Notes: generated by a model from the sequence alone, not told the origin. A stretch of 64,000 nt of DNA from Acrasis kona (GCA_026419775.2 JAOPGA020000836.1:43846-107845); one strand, 5' to 3'. Counted from the stretch's first letter, positions 1 through 11,422 are shown. A program made the numbers and translations.

Positions 1-84
1 ATCATTTAAATCTTTCTGCAGCTTTAGATGTGCGGAGTGGTAGCTAGTTGGGCATAAACAAGGCGCTAAACAATAAATGTAATT

Positions 85-1725
85 TTATTCTTCGTTTTGA
101 TAATTTTCTAGTGTTGTGGTGCATTGGTCTAGTTCAGATTTGATCCCATCAACATCCAAATTATGTCCAATGAAAACAATCTCCTGTCTTCGATCTCCAT
201 AAGGTTCAACCCAATTCGGTCCATGACCATCATGACTGCCACAGTCACCATCATGATGATGACTGCTTGCCATCCATAATGCTTTTGGAGAGAACTTATG
301 GACATCACCAACAGTCGACCACTCCATCATGGTGCGGTCATCACTCGCAATCCAAAAAAAACCTTTACTTCTTACAACACCAAAAGATTTTAATTTATTA
401 ACTAAAAATAGATACAATTTAGAAGGATCAAACGGAAGTCTGTTTTTATATACAAAACTATAAAACCCGTACTTGTCTGACTCAGAATCATGCTCTCCCA
501 TTAACTCCTTAATCCACCCAGGTGCTCTTACCGCCTTTTCAAAGTTGAACAAATTCGTATTAAGAACGGAATGTAGGTCCACATTACAATAACTTGATGT
601 AATAATGTTTGCATCTGGGTTTACTTTCTGAATTAATGTTTTGATGTGGTCTATGTTATCGATCAGATCCACTTTGTTGATGATTATTACGTTAGCGAAT
701 TCTATTTGATCCATGAGGAGGTGTGAAATGCTTCTGTTGTCAGACTCTGTTGTGTTCATGTTCCGGTTGATTAATGTATCTGATGTTGAGCAGTCCTGAG
801 AGAAATTAAACGCATCAATTACTGTAACCATTGTATCCAAGCGTGCAAACCTTGATAATGTTTGTCCATCGTGATTTTGAAATGTAAATGTTTGAGCGAC
901 GGGTAGTGGTTCTGATATTCCGGTTGACTCAATTAATAAATAATCAAATGCATTCTGCTTCGCCAAGTTGACTACTTCTTCCAATAAATCTACAAAAAGT
1001 TGGTGGTTTTTTAAATTCATCCTTTTACCTTCTCTTAGGGTACAACATATGCATCCATTAGTCAATTCCACTATTCTCTCCTCCACGTGTTTGATTTGGT
1101 CTTTAACCAGTTGTGCATCAATGTTAACACCAGCCATATCATTTACAATAACAGCAACTTTTAATCCCTGTTTGTTGTTGAGGATGTGATTCAATAATGT
1201 GGTTTTACCACTTCCGAGAAAACCGCTCAATACTGTTGTTGGTAGTCTTGTACTCGTTGAGGTTTGTGACTCTTCAAATTGCCTCGAGCTGTTCAGGGTC
1301 TCCAAAAGCGACTGCAACAGTTTACTATTCGGGTCGTGCCTGAGTCCTTCAGATAGTGTTGAAATTGATTCTTGAAATTTACCCGTCATACTTTGAACCA
1401 GTCCCTTTCTAAAGTATGCCTACTTATGTAAAAATATTGAACAAGCGCAGGTGTACCTGTCCCCAATTGGGTCTAATTTTTAATGCATTCTCAGCATCAC
1501 TTAATGCCTCGTCGTAATTTTCAAGTGCAGTATTGACTTCATTAATTTTATATAACAATAATGATTGTTCTACATACCAGCCGATCTTAAACTAAACAAC
1601 ATAGCATTCTCCGGGTCCATTTCAATTGCTTGGTTATATACCACCAATGATTCGTCATACTTCTCTTGTGAGACCAACAGATTTGCTTCTTGGAGTAAAT
1701 ATTCCACGCTCTCTTTGTGTGTCAT
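85..1725 (-). CDS. TPR-CobW (COG0523) P-loop GTPase, three exons
   Basis: Spliced as 1725..1578, 1536..1457, 1419..85 (introns 41 and 37 nt), giving 520 residues in one frame. Residues 1-105 form tetratricopeptide repeats; the exon junctions rebuild a typical TPR ending in AYFRKG. Residues about 135-520 are a CobW/G3E metallochaperone GTPase: Walker A GFLGSGKT near 142-149, the metal-binding CxCC (NGCICC) near 199-202, the NKVDL specificity motif, and a His-rich stretch (ASSHHHDGDCGSHDGHG) close to the C-terminal domain. The family delivers metal, often zinc, to client proteins using GTP. The TPR suggests docking to a partner such as a chaperone tail; that is inference. The single long reading frame lacks the first TPR, so the start at 1725 (MTHKES) is preferred. 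Confidence 0.9.
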
Positions 1726-1817
1726 TGTAATTATAAAGTCAACCAACTACCATCAAAAACTGTCTTGAGCAGGATAAGACATTGCAGTAGAACTACTTCT
1801 ATTTATTATATATTACA

Positions 1818-2207
1818 TCATATCAACTCCTCCTCGGCAATCATATCAGTCCATAACGGTAACTTATGTATGAATTTCAAGGCACAATAATCATCCCCCA
1901 CTTCTTGTCCTGAGAATCTCTTCTTCGCAACCAGATAACCATCTACAGCAGATATAATAGGTATAAATATCCCTATTACAAACACAGACAAAAAAATTGT
2001 GTACACTAAAGACCCAATCCCTTTGCTCTTCTGGCCTAATAAAAAATAACCAATACAACCAAGTCCAAAGAGATTTCCAAACAAAATTACAAGCGGATGT
2101 ATAATCCTTTTAGGCTTTTGCAACTCTTCACCTACCGGTGTTTCCTGCGTCGCCTGTGCAGACAAGTGTTCTTCTTTGGATCCCTCAACATCCACGTCAG
2201 CTGTCAT
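1818..2207 (-). CDS. small two-helix membrane protein, TM2-domain-like
   Basis: 129 residues from an ATG at 2207. After a charged, soluble N-terminus of about 35 residues come two hydrophobic helices (LVILFGNLFGLGCIGYFLLG and LVYTIFLSVFVIGIFIPII) separated by a short QKSKGIG loop, then a polar tail. The turn and the Gly/Tyr spacing resemble the TM2 domain, but the conserved residues are only partly present. No intron is needed. It lies 90 bp downstream of the CobW gene start, on the same strand. The function is unknown. Confidence 0.65.
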   Translation of the reverse strand: MTADVDVEGSKEEHLSAQATQETPVGEELQKPKRIIHPLVILFGNLFGLGCIGYFLLGQKSKGIGSLVYTIFLSVFVIGIFIPIISAVDGYLVAKKRFSGQEVGDDYCALKFIHKLPLWTDMIAEEELI

Positions 2208-2612
2208 TTATTACAACCCTTATTTTAGAATGGTCGAATGTGATCAGTGTGCATAAATTAATTGATATGGAGGTGATTTACTTGATAGCGGCTAGGATTC
2301 CTAACAAATGTGTAAGTTCCGGAGTTTTGTTTCGGAATTTAAACGTCAACGAAATAATCCAACAAAAAATTAGTAAATGATGACCGAAACAAGTCCATGA
2401 CAGGATTATTTGATTGTCGGAAACTAAACACATTTTTAATGTCTTAACCGTCCTTGGTCTTGTTCTGTAACAGTGACTTTACATTCTAACCTTCGATAAA
2501 GTTAATGTCGGATCTATTCGAATCAATACAGGTACTGCATTTTGGTACCCCTTCCCATAAGGACAAGATTGTAAAGTTGTTATAAATAATCAAAGTAAAA
2601 TTGTGCTGAGAT
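2208..2612. other. 405-bp gap with possible plus-strand coding scraps
   Basis: The gap lies between two minus-strand genes. On the plus strand there are short coding-like pieces: a stretch at about 2266-2311 running into a good GTAAGT donor, and one near 2504-2583 preceded by a CTAAC element and an AAAG acceptor. I could not join them into a complete frame, so no gene is called. The rest is presumably promoter and 3' UTR. Confidence 0.3.
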
Positions 2613-3251
2613 TTATTTCAAACGCATTAATGGATAATCCTGGTTATCTGCGACGTTACACAATACAAGAACGAGGTTTTTCGCGTCTTCAATTGTATAT
2701 TGATCTTCTCTTTGATATTGCTCATCTATGTATTGCAAAAGCTGTTCTCTAGTAACAATATCGACATCATCGTGAGCATCTTTCATTCTTGTTAGTTTTA
2801 AATCATCTAATGCCTGTCCAAATATTTCAGGGTCACCATCAAATCTACCTTCTGCAACAATTTCATATTGAATGTCTTTCCATGTCTGTTCTTCGTCTTC
2901 CGTTAGCTTTTTGTTTGTATGTTTACTGGTGTTTGGGTACAGAAAATCATTCACGGTCCATTTTCTTCTACTTTTTTTGTTTCGTTCTTTAAGGACTTTA
3001 GCCGCAACAATTTGTTCAATTCTATACGCCACTTCTCCTAATAAGATGCGATGTTTTCTTGCTTTTTCATTCTTCTCCAGGTCATCCAGTCGTCCTTTTA
3101 ACATCCTGTTTTCTTTTTCGAGTTCGTCGATAATTATGTTCATATTCATAATTTTTAAATCGTGCAAAACTGAAAGTGTTTTTTTCGAAACTTCCGTTTG
3201 TTTCATAACTTTCATTACAAGATTCGAAGCATATAAAATATCAACAACCAT
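2613..3251 (-). CDS. coiled-coil protein of unknown function
   Basis: 212 residues from an ATG at 3251, single exon. Residues about 35-70 form a heptad-rich coiled coil (IIIDELEKENRMLKGRLDDL), followed by a basic patch (KERNKKSRRKW) and an acidic, helical C-terminal half. No signal peptide, membrane segment or known catalytic motif is visible. It is transcribed away from the HARE-HTH gene at 3425, and the 173 bp between them is a likely shared promoter region. I do not recognise the family. Confidence 0.6.
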   Translation of the reverse strand: MVVDILYASNLVMKVMKQTEVSKKTLSVLHDLKIMNMNIIIDELEKENRMLKGRLDDLEKNEKARKHRILLGEVAYRIEQIVAAKVLKERNKKSRRKWTVNDFLYPNTSKHTNKKLTEDEEQTWKDIQYEIVAEGRFDGDPEIFGQALDDLKLTRMKDAHDDVDIVTREQLLQYIDEQYQREDQYTIEDAKNLVLVLCNVADNQDYPLMRLK

Positions 3252-3424
3252 TCAACGATGTCACTAAACTACCAAAACATTTCAACGAGAAAAAGTATCT
3301 TTGGTCAAACAATGCTGTCCTTTAAAGAAGTTCTCTTAAAGTTCATCTATTTACTAATATTGAAGTTCAATAAATATAAAAGGCTTAATAATCTTGGTTG
3401 ACCTGTTCTTAGTTGCAATCGTTG

Positions 3425-4954
3425 ATGATCCTCAAGTGCCAATTTGAACAAGACAAAGGAGGAAGGATTGAAGAACAATACTCTATTGATAGACCAGATA
3501 GCCCGGAATGTATTCCATCTTTTAGGGATATTCTTGCGTATTGTCTCAACGAAGCCCAAAAGAACATTATTAATAAGGAAGAGTGGAGGGGTCAACATGA
3601 GAGATGGTGCACCACATATCTGGCTACCAAAATATTTCATAACCGCGTTATTGAAAACTGTCGCGACTTTGAAACAGTTGAGGAGTTAGAGCAGTTTTCA
3701 CAAAACGTAACCGAACCTTTTTTCAAGGAGTGGATAGCGTCCGGTATGACACTCAATCATGAAGAGCTAAGAAAACTATTCCACCTAAAGGACCAAGACA
3801 AGATATTATCTCACCAGGAAATACAAGAAGAATACATTTGCCCCTACTTTGAAACACAAGACACAATTGAAGGGGGCTATGATGCTGATGTGAGCATGAT
3901 AAAAGATGTCAGTGATGTAGAATGTGAGCCCAAAGCACCAATAGTTAGGCGCAAAAAGCGCATAAGAAGACATCAAGCATTCATTCCAAGGCAAACCAGT
4001 CCAGAACAGCGTTCTGAGCATGACGGAGAGCCACAATACAAAACATGCGTTCAAATAAAAAATGCAGAGAATGTTGGACAGTACGTACTAACGCCCACTT
4101 GGCGCCCATGTCAGGACAAGTCATCGTATAGTGATGAAGGAAGCGACGAAGACACTTCGGACGAAATGTACATTAAACATCACATACTGCAGGAGGCCGA
4201 AGAAAGAAGTAACTACTATCAGGCATTAAAAAAGAGGAAACAAAAATCAACATCCATCAAAGACATTAAACTAGTCCAAGCTACACTTCAATGGTCAAAA
4301 AGCATCAAAGAAGAGTCATACGCAAGATCTGCTTATTCACACGGAGACCAACCTGGGCATGGAAATTACAATGACTTGGTGCGACGTGCAAGGGAATCAA
4401 AAACAATTATCATCAGAGACGACAATGAGAGTCATGATAAACCAATGATTGAATTAACACCAAGAGCACTCCGCGTTAGAAAAATGGAACCAAACACACC
4501 AAACACATCAAATACATCAAAACGTAAAATCACAACAAACAAGTCCCATCCTACGTTAAAAAGAACTGCAGGAACAATGAAGTTTAGAGATGCTGCCATA
4601 CATTTACTAAAAGAAGCCAATGGACCATTATCGGCTAAGGACATTGCCACGATGGCCATCAATCAAGGTTTAATTGTAACAAAAGGAAAGACTCCAGAAT
4701 GTACCATAGCATCTAGCATTTATACAGAGATTGCGAAAAAGGAACCTTCGTGTCCATTTGTTCATGTGGGTCCTGGTGTGTTTGGTTTGAGAAATGTTTT
4801 CAATTCGTCCAAGCCTAAAGATGACGTTGAGATGAATGAGCGATCCAATAGACAATCAGTCAAGAAGAAGAAGAAGAAATCCTTGAATTCTCCCCAGGAT
4901 CAACCTAGAAAAATTAGAGTGATTAAGAATAGAAAGATCTTTGCGTGCGCGTAA
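3425..4954 (+). CDS. nuclear protein with C-terminal HARE-HTH domain
   Basis: 509 residues from the first ATG (MILKCQ). Residues about 385-455 match the HARE-HTH (HB1/ASXL) winged-helix fold: a start like FRDAAIHLLKEA, then PLSAKDIATMAINQGLI, a TIASSIYTEIAKK helix and the closing GPGVFGLRN strand. This domain is found in chromatin and transcription proteins (ASXL, plant HB1) and in bacterial RNA polymerase delta. The N-terminal 120 residues are helical and Trp-rich, and the middle is acidic then basic (RRKKRIRRHQ). The C-terminus is a lysine cluster (KKKKKK), a plausible nuclear localisation signal. The exact chromatin role is inference; an upstream 5' exon is possible. Confidence 0.75.
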   Translation: MILKCQFEQDKGGRIEEQYSIDRPDSPECIPSFRDILAYCLNEAQKNIINKEEWRGQHERWCTTYLATKIFHNRVIENCRDFETVEELEQFSQNVTEPFFKEWIASGMTLNHEELRKLFHLKDQDKILSHQEIQEEYICPYFETQDTIEGGYDADVSMIKDVSDVECEPKAPIVRRKKRIRRHQAFIPRQTSPEQRSEHDGEPQYKTCVQIKNAENVGQYVLTPTWRPCQDKSSYSDEGSDEDTSDEMYIKHHILQEAEERSNYYQALKKRKQKSTSIKDIKLVQATLQWSKSIKEESYARSAYSHGDQPGHGNYNDLVRRARESKTIIIRDDNESHDKPMIELTPRALRVRKMEPNTPNTSNTSKRKITTNKSHPTLKRTAGTMKFRDAAIHLLKEANGPLSAKDIATMAINQGLIVTKGKTPECTIASSIYTEIAKKEPSCPFVHVGPGVFGLRNVFNSSKPKDDVEMNERSNRQSVKKKKKKSLNSPQDQPRKIRVIKNRKIFACA

Positions 4955-5028
4955 AAGCAAACCTATGTGTAAATTTAATGTTGTGGTCTAAAAATTACTC
5001 GTTGTAAAATTAAAAAATACTATTATTA

Positions 5029-6141
5029 ATGAGCTCACTTGTTGAATCATATGAGAAGTTTATTGCCAAGAACATTGAGATTACCCAGAATATAGATCAA
5101 TTTGGAAGGCTTATTCTTCCATTTTTCTTGAGAGAAGAAAGCTTGATTGAATCGGAAGCAGGATACACTGTATTAAATGTGGTGAGCTGGTACCATAATA
5201 CCATCTTGTCCAAATATCAAATAAAGAACACTCACCTCCAAAAAGGTAAACATTTTAATTGAAAAATGGAAAGTAAACGTCTAAAGATGAAAGGTTCAGG
5301 ACGTACTTCAAAGTAGGGCAAATCATTCAACTCATTGAATATGTGACGTTGATGATTGAAATGGGTCTGGTTAGATTGAAAAAATCAAGATATCCAATAG
5401 TGCTAGTCATCGAAATAGTCAAGTATGTTAATTTTCAAACACTAACTGACCCTTAGATCCCTTTTAAAATTATACGCTGTTTTTAAAGCAAAAACACAGA
5501 CTCCCATCTACATAAATTACAAGGTATTTTAATTTAACTCTTAAAAAAAGCTCATCATGATAGAACTTACCAACGGATGAGTCAATACAGTATGAAGAGC
5601 AACCACAAAGCATCACACGCGACCCATCCATCAACGCCTTGTTTGGTGAGGGCGCTGATGCGACACCTACAAAACTACTGTTAGCACATCCAGGAGCAAA
5701 GAAGACTAATCATCAACTACTATATGCAGGAGAGATTCTTCATGCAGTAAGGCCTGTAATATATGGTAAGCTACAAATTACACTTTGCAAACTAACGTTA
5801 TAGTTCTTTCACTAATGCGCTTTGGAGGAGCGACATCATGGAGACCATTCATCATCTCACTTTGTGTCGACGTCATTGCACAGATTGTCACCAGACTAGC
5901 ACTTTCACAACCACAGTATGCAGATAAGAGAGGACACGTACTTGAAGAAGAGATCAGCACCCGCGAAAGCAACTTTACGTATTACTTGTTAAAGTCACCT
6001 GCCTTTGAGCTTACAATCAAACCCTTATTGGAAAAGATGAGTCACATTTTAAGCAAGATACCTCTACTTGGCTCTCTACTTGCTAACTGGTTGGAATTTG
6101 TTGTAGTGTGTCAACGTTACTTTTATTACTCTGAATTTTAA
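5029..6141 (+). CDS. PEX16: peroxisomal biogenesis factor 16, five exons
   Basis: Exons 5029..5245, 5287..5422, 5457..5523, 5591..5765 and 5804..6141 keep frame through every junction and give 310 residues, close to the family length. The N-terminus (YEKFIAKN) and the segment SEAGYTVLNVVSWYHNTIL match PEX16. Exon 2 encodes the EYVTLMIEMGLVRL block, and exons 4-5 the LHAVRPVIYVLSLMRFGG signature leading into the hydrophobic C-terminal region. PEX16 is a membrane protein that recruits PEX3 and helps insert peroxisomal membrane proteins at the ER and peroxisome, so it implies functional peroxisomes. Introns are 41, 34, 67 and 38 nt. Confidence 0.92.
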
Positions 6142-6153
6142 GAATAAAAACTT

Positions 6154-7506
6154 TTATTTAACTTCCTTTGTCATTCTCTCGTACTGTAACATGATTTGTT
6201 CGCCCATGAAAACTTCCTCTGGGAATTGAAGATCGCAAGTTCCGTCCTCACTTAAACTCAACGGTTTTTCGGTGAAATCTTTAAGCTCTTGCTCAGTAAA
6301 TGCTGGCTCCCATGCTTCAAGAGGCCGATCATACATTACGTGCGCAAGTCCATTTTTATAATCCTTTGTTCGTTGTAATCTCACAGCAGCTCTGAATTCA
6401 TTCTTCATGCACACACCCATACTTTGTCCTTCGTTCATCATCATAACCTTCCAGACAACGCTCAAAGCTCTTGGAGGAATATGTGCGAATTTGTTTAGAC
6501 ATGATCTTGCGGCTTGCTTGACTTCACCTCCTCCGAATTGTTTATTGGCAGCTTCATTTAAATTATTCATAAAGTCAGTAAAAGTCTTGTGTCCGTGGAA
6601 TAATTTGTTCAAAGCATACAAATCATTTGTGAAGCTTAATGGTCTGGTGTTTGTTTCCAAGTAGTTTGACATGACTCGATGTACTGTTTCTTGATCTAGA
6701 GATTCCGTTGGAACACCCTTCTCTTGGAACGCCTTGATGACTTCTTGTATGATTCCTGTTCCTCCACAATAATGCGATCCTAGACCGACTGCTAAAAGAT
6801 CGGTTGATCGGATGGAAGAACCTGTCATAGCTATAAATGTACCAACACCTGGGAACCTTCTGTTGATGAAGGATAAGTTATATGTATTTCCTCCCTCTGG
6901 AATGTATCCGTAACTAACTTCGGGGCATGCAAGTACTGCACCTGGTGTGATGATTGCATAATTCGAATGAAGTCCGAGTTGTGCACCGAAACCCATCATG
7001 GCTCCATTCATGATGGATGCTGTGGCGGTCTCCATGTTTGCTGCATAGTATCCAAATTTATAAGACTCTCTTAGTAGGTAGGTGGCCGCGAGTTTGTCGT
7101 TCTTTTCCAAGTATTTTTGAAGTGATTTTTGATGTAATCCTGCGCTAAAGAAAGATGTGCCTGTTCCACTCATTAAAATAAAGCGAGTCACTGGTGATAC
7201 ATTCCAATGTCTAAATGTTTGAAATAATTCGCCAAGTTGTTTCTCGTCGAATCTGTTTAAGTGTCGATGATTGTTGAACAATAATGCCTTCACGTAACCC
7301 GTTTGCAAAAATAAAAGACTAGCGTCATGATTTAGGGGCACACCTAACCCTTCATATTTACCACCATGGACTGTGAGACCCGAGGGACTACCAAAGTTGT
7401 GTGTTGTTGGGCTTCTTGCATCTTTGAACGATCTCTTGCAAAGTCCGAATAAAGACGCTCTGGCCCTGACCGTGACCAAAGTTCTGGAGTATTGGGTAGA
7501 AAGCAT
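6154..7506 (-). CDS. mitochondrial HIBCH-like enoyl-CoA hydratase/hydrolase
   Basis: 450 residues, single exon. The first 30 residues are rich in Arg/Ser and lack acids (MLSTQYSRTLVTVRARASLF), a typical mitochondrial presequence. The body is the crotonase fold of the 3-hydroxyisobutyryl-CoA hydrolase branch (valine catabolism): an oxyanion-hole segment around SIMNGAMMGFGAQLGLH, then CPEVSYGYIPEGG. Glu196 matches the conserved catalytic glutamate. The second position, Asp in the usual FPDVGG, is Glu204 here, which may alter chemistry. It could be a diverged HIBCH or a mitochondrial paralogue without hydrolase activity, as seen in some mitoribosomal crotonase-like proteins. Stop codons of this gene and PEX16 are only 13 bp apart, tail to tail. 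Confidence 0.8.
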   Translation of the reverse strand: MLSTQYSRTLVTVRARASLFGLCKRSFKDARSPTTHNFGSPSGLTVHGGKYEGLGVPLNHDASLLFLQTGYVKALLFNNHRHLNRFDEKQLGELFQTFRHWNVSPVTRFILMSGTGTSFFSAGLHQKSLQKYLEKNDKLAATYLLRESYKFGYYAANMETATASIMNGAMMGFGAQLGLHSNYAIITPGAVLACPEVSYGYIPEGGNTYNLSFINRRFPGVGTFIAMTGSSIRSTDLLAVGLGSHYCGGTGIIQEVIKAFQEKGVPTESLDQETVHRVMSNYLETNTRPLSFTNDLYALNKLFHGHKTFTDFMNNLNEAANKQFGGGEVKQAARSCLNKFAHIPPRALSVVWKVMMMNEGQSMGVCMKNEFRAAVRLQRTKDYKNGLAHVMYDRPLEAWEPAFTEQELKDFTEKPLSLSEDGTCDLQFPEEVFMGEQIMLQYERMTKEVK

Positions 7507-7541
7507 GTGAAAAACGAATTTGTAAGAAGGTCAACTATTTA

Positions 7542-10186
7542 TTATTTCGACTTTGTGATGCACCAGTACCCTGCACACATTGGACATGCGATGGCCCACC
7601 TGTAGCTCAAACCTTCAACATCCAGATTACTCACTCTTGAACAAGTTCTACACACACGATGAGGAGATTGATTCACTCTTATTTCGTTCCTTGTCACCAC
7701 ATCAAATCGCACCAAACCCGCTTCCTTTTTATTCTTGCTCTTGGTTGGAATCTCAACATCATCGTCTTCACTCGCCAACAAACCACTAAAATGCGGAACG
7801 AGGTCCAAGTAATCCAACATTTGACCCTTGTCCACGGATGACTGCAAATTGCTCATGTTTTGCGCGCTAGGTTTAGACATTAAGTTTTTGAGTCCATCAA
7901 AATTACTTCTAGAATTCAACACATCACTTTTTGGAGAAGCATGATGATCCTTAAGCAATTGTTCGCTATGTCTGTTCAAATCTAAAAGAAACTCAAAAGT
8001 TTTTTTTGCTTGTTCTTTGCTAAACAGAGGAGTTTGGATCTGTTGGTTTTGCTGGTGCTGGCTTTGCTGATGATATGCAGTAAAGCAGACACAAGTCAAC
8101 AGGACAAGATTTTGAATGAATTCTACTGTGCTCTTATTTTTGATTTGGAAGATGCCATAGTAATATCTAGGAGGTAGTTGGAGATTAGCAGTTGTGGTAG
8201 AAAACAACTTTTCGGCAACAGGAATGTAGTTTTTGATATTGCGATAAATGTCTAAGACATACATCAAGGTCCAGTTACAGATTGGAATGGTGACAATAAG
8301 ATGTTCTTGGGTGATTAGAGAGTCAAACTTTTGTTCACAGATGCGATTAAGCTCCTCCACTGTTTTTGCTGTACTAAAGTTAGATACTATATTAAACAAT
8401 TGATTGTGTCTTGACATGTCATTGATGCACATGATGAAAATGTTGGCTTGAGCGTTCACCATTTGATAGAAACGGTCGCCTCCTGCTAATCTGTTTAACA
8501 AAGCAAAAAGACGCTCATATTTGAGAGCATAGAATGGTCGGTTGTTGTTCATTTCATTTCTCCTTCTCTCTAAGCAAGTACACACTTCAAGAATCTGGGC
8601 CTTGGTTAATAATTTGCGCAGTACTATTAATAAATCCCATTGATCCGTATGGTTTAAAAAGTTGAGTTCAAAACGATGTGAAATATGTTCGTATCTATTT
8701 TCTTCTTTCAAGGGCAACACAAACATTTTAACATGAGTGGAGTCATTCATAAGAGCACAAAAACAAGTATAATTAGGAGAGATGGCCATGCTAGTTACAT
8801 ACAACTCACCATCCACTCTTCGTTTTTTATTATTATCAACTTGCAGCGATTCCTGCACACTACACGTAACCTCGCTCAGTGTCTCCAACGTCTCTGTTGA
8901 AATTCTCTTAATCGTTCCGTCGCTCATTGCCACCAATAACCAATCTCCACTTTCGCAGCATTCTTGGGCCGTTATGGTCGCATCCGGTACATGACTCGTC
9001 AAAGTAACACTCTTCATTCTGGTCCATAAATTTCTTTGTAAGACATTTTGTTGTTCCACGACAGTAGGAGTTGCAGGCTGATCTGCTGGTGATGAACTTG
9101 CTTGGTCTAAATGTTGTTGAAAGACCCTTGAAAGTGGAATGGTCGTTGAAACTGCAGAGTACCTGTGAACAGTGCTTGATTTTCCAAAAAAGACCAGGAC
9201 TGAGGTGGGTTGTAATGGATCCGATACGTGTGCGAATTTAATGTGAGTGATTGGGTCAGTATCGTTCTTTGCTACAAAAATGTGATGTTGATCGACGCTG
9301 ATTTCGATGGGACTCAAATCGCTGTTGCGCTGAGCTCCCCCTGTGATGGGACAATGGAAAACATGAACTGTGAGGCTGTTTGGGCTACAGCATGCAATTA
9401 GAAGCCTAGCATCTTTTATGGTTAATTAATTAAAAGTAGGAACGTACTTGGTTCGTTGGGGACGTGCGATATTGCAAAGTCACAGTGGGAAATGGCCATG
9501 TTTAAATGAATGGTTGATGTCAACCACTTGTTTTTGCCGAGATCATCGTAGCACAATTGTACCTTTCCACTTTTGCTGATGGCCAAAAAAATTCTTGTAC
9601 CATAAGGTACGGCTTGTACTGCAAGGTTTATTAAAATGTTGCTTCATGGTACTTACTATAAAGAGATGTCATTCTGTATTTTTGCTCCAGTATGAGAGGT
9701 TGGTTCTGTTTTTCTATTGGTACTTCTAATGGAGTGCCTGTGTACTAATAATTTAAAAAAGTCACAATTATTTTTTGTTACCTTTTTATTGGATTGTATC
9801 CACCTCGCGCAAAGTACCCCTTCCATGCTAAACTCCCTCTCGATTATCATGTCGTTCATTATACTATTTTTTGTTTTCCAAATGGTTATCTTATCAAAAT
9901 CGTCAACAGTCAGGAGCAGATTCGAACATGTTATAAGACTCCAATCGTGCATTCTAACTATCCGGGTGTGCGAAGTATTGAGGAAGGTATGGTGTTGTGG
10001 TTGGTTCGGATCCATTAAATACAACTTATTTGTTCTCTCCCCACGATATACTGAAATGCACAATAGATTCTTTTGCGACCATGATATTGTACCCCTTACT
10101 TCAGTGGGGGTTTGTTCTAAATCTAGATCTGAGTTTGATGGTGGAGTGTTTATTGACACAGTACACAGTTCGTGTATTGGTTCCAT
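7542..10186 (-). CDS. MED16: Mediator complex subunit 16, four exons
   Basis: Exons 10186..9782, 9744..9657, 9618..9448 and 9412..7542 splice to 844 residues. The N-terminal half consists of beta-propeller strands (for example LLLTVDDFDKITIWK, then YGTRIFLAISKSGKVQLCYDD), the central half is helical, and the C-terminus ends in a zinc-like pair CRTCSRV...CPMCAGYWCI, the arrangement typical of MED16. MED16 is part of the Mediator tail that links activators to RNA polymerase II. The start at 10186 (MEPIHELC) is the first ATG giving the propeller; an upstream in-frame ATG exists at 10321. The assignment rests on architecture and the C-terminal zinc motif rather than high identity. Confidence 0.75.
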
Positions 10187-10452
10187 GGCCTGTTTTGAAA
10201 CACTTTTTGTAACTGTTGTAATGAGGTTAAAACAGTCAATAAAAATTCTTTCAGAACAAAAAAGTTTCGGTGCTATAAGGTAGAATTTATTGAAGATACA
10301 GATAGAGCGTTTCCTAATCAAAAATTTGAACCTTAATCTTGCTATTGGAAGAGAACGGGAACAACCCTAATGTCCTACAGGACTGTTTAAAAATTTAATT
10401 TTTCACAACACGGCAACAGAAGTCAAATGAAATGAAGATAAATGTTTTTTAT

Positions 10453-11109
10453 TTAAACACATGTAATAATGTCTGGGCAGTTTGCGGGACGTTGTTGGAT
10501 AGACTGCTCGGTATCTTCAGCGAAAGGTGAAATGCTGTTGTAAAAAACTGTGTTCGTAAAGAGATAAAGAACTTCTTTGGTTGAAACTCTGATGTGAGCT
10601 TCCTTTTGTTCATATCTTACAAAGTTGTGTACTTCTCTGATAACTGGTCCAGGTGTGGGAGTAGGTACAGAGGTGGAAGGCGCATCATTTTTGAACACTG
10701 CAACACTTTCTTCTCTGTAGGTAATGTCGTCAATAGTTCTGCTGGTTTTGGCAGAAAGTGTAGAAGTGGACCCTCCTCTGGTAATATTTTGGCCACGCAC
10801 TAAACCTCTTTCGAACGCAACTGTGTTGTTGATCTGGCAAGAACAGCCCCCATTTTGGACCCAGTCGTACACAATGTAACCTTCGTCTGACTTCATGATG
10901 AGATTGTGTGTGTATGGTGATACAAGAGTAATAATCTTTTGAAGACCTAATGCTTCGTCAACATAAATGTACTTCTTAATATTTCTCGTTCTGTCTTGTG
11001 CCCTGATTGTTACAGCTACGTCATAAATGCTACGGTCTGGAAGGACTACTTCGTACATGGTTGCATAGCAAGCACAAACAACAGCAAGGACGGCTACCAA
11101 TCTCATCAT
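10453..11109 (-). CDS. secreted protein of unknown function
   Basis: 218 residues beginning with a clear signal peptide (MMRLVAVLAVVCACYA), cleavage likely near residue 17. The mature part is mainly beta-type, has several N-glycosylation sequons (INNT, QNIT), a CSCQ pair, and a Ser/Thr/Pro linker (PSTSVPTPTPGP) before a C-terminal beta segment. There is no membrane helix or GPI-like tail, so it is probably released or wall-associated. I recognise no family. Two ATGs in tandem at 11109 and 11106 are equivalent starts. Confidence 0.7.
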   Translation of the reverse strand: MMRLVAVLAVVCACYATMYEVVLPDRSIYDVAVTIRAQDRTRNIKKYIYVDEALGLQKIITLVSPYTHNLIMKSDEGYIVYDWVQNGGCSCQINNTVAFERGLVRGQNITRGGSTSTLSAKTSRTIDDITYREESVAVFKNDAPSTSVPTPTPGPVIREVHNFVRYEQKEAHIRVSTKEVLYLFTNTVFYNSISPFAEDTEQSIQQRPANCPDIITCV

Positions 11110-11422
11110 TTTGTTTTGTTGATAGGATTTATTCTGGACCAGATTTTATTGGCACACGGAGTTCACGGAGTTTGAAAAGTCGATGTCTTGATCGATTTCA
11201 CGCAGATTACAATATATTTGTTGTTTCTTGTGTGAATAGTTCTGTTCAACTGTTCCTCACTCTCGAAGTTCATGTATACTTTTAGCAAAAAAATTTGCTT
11301 AACCATAAAGTTTTCATACAACCTAATGTTGGTGAAAGTAAACAACGCCCTTATAGTTGGAGTTTAAAAGGTATACAATTTGGTGGCTTCAAATCAGAAA
11401 GATACTACCTTGACACAAACTG

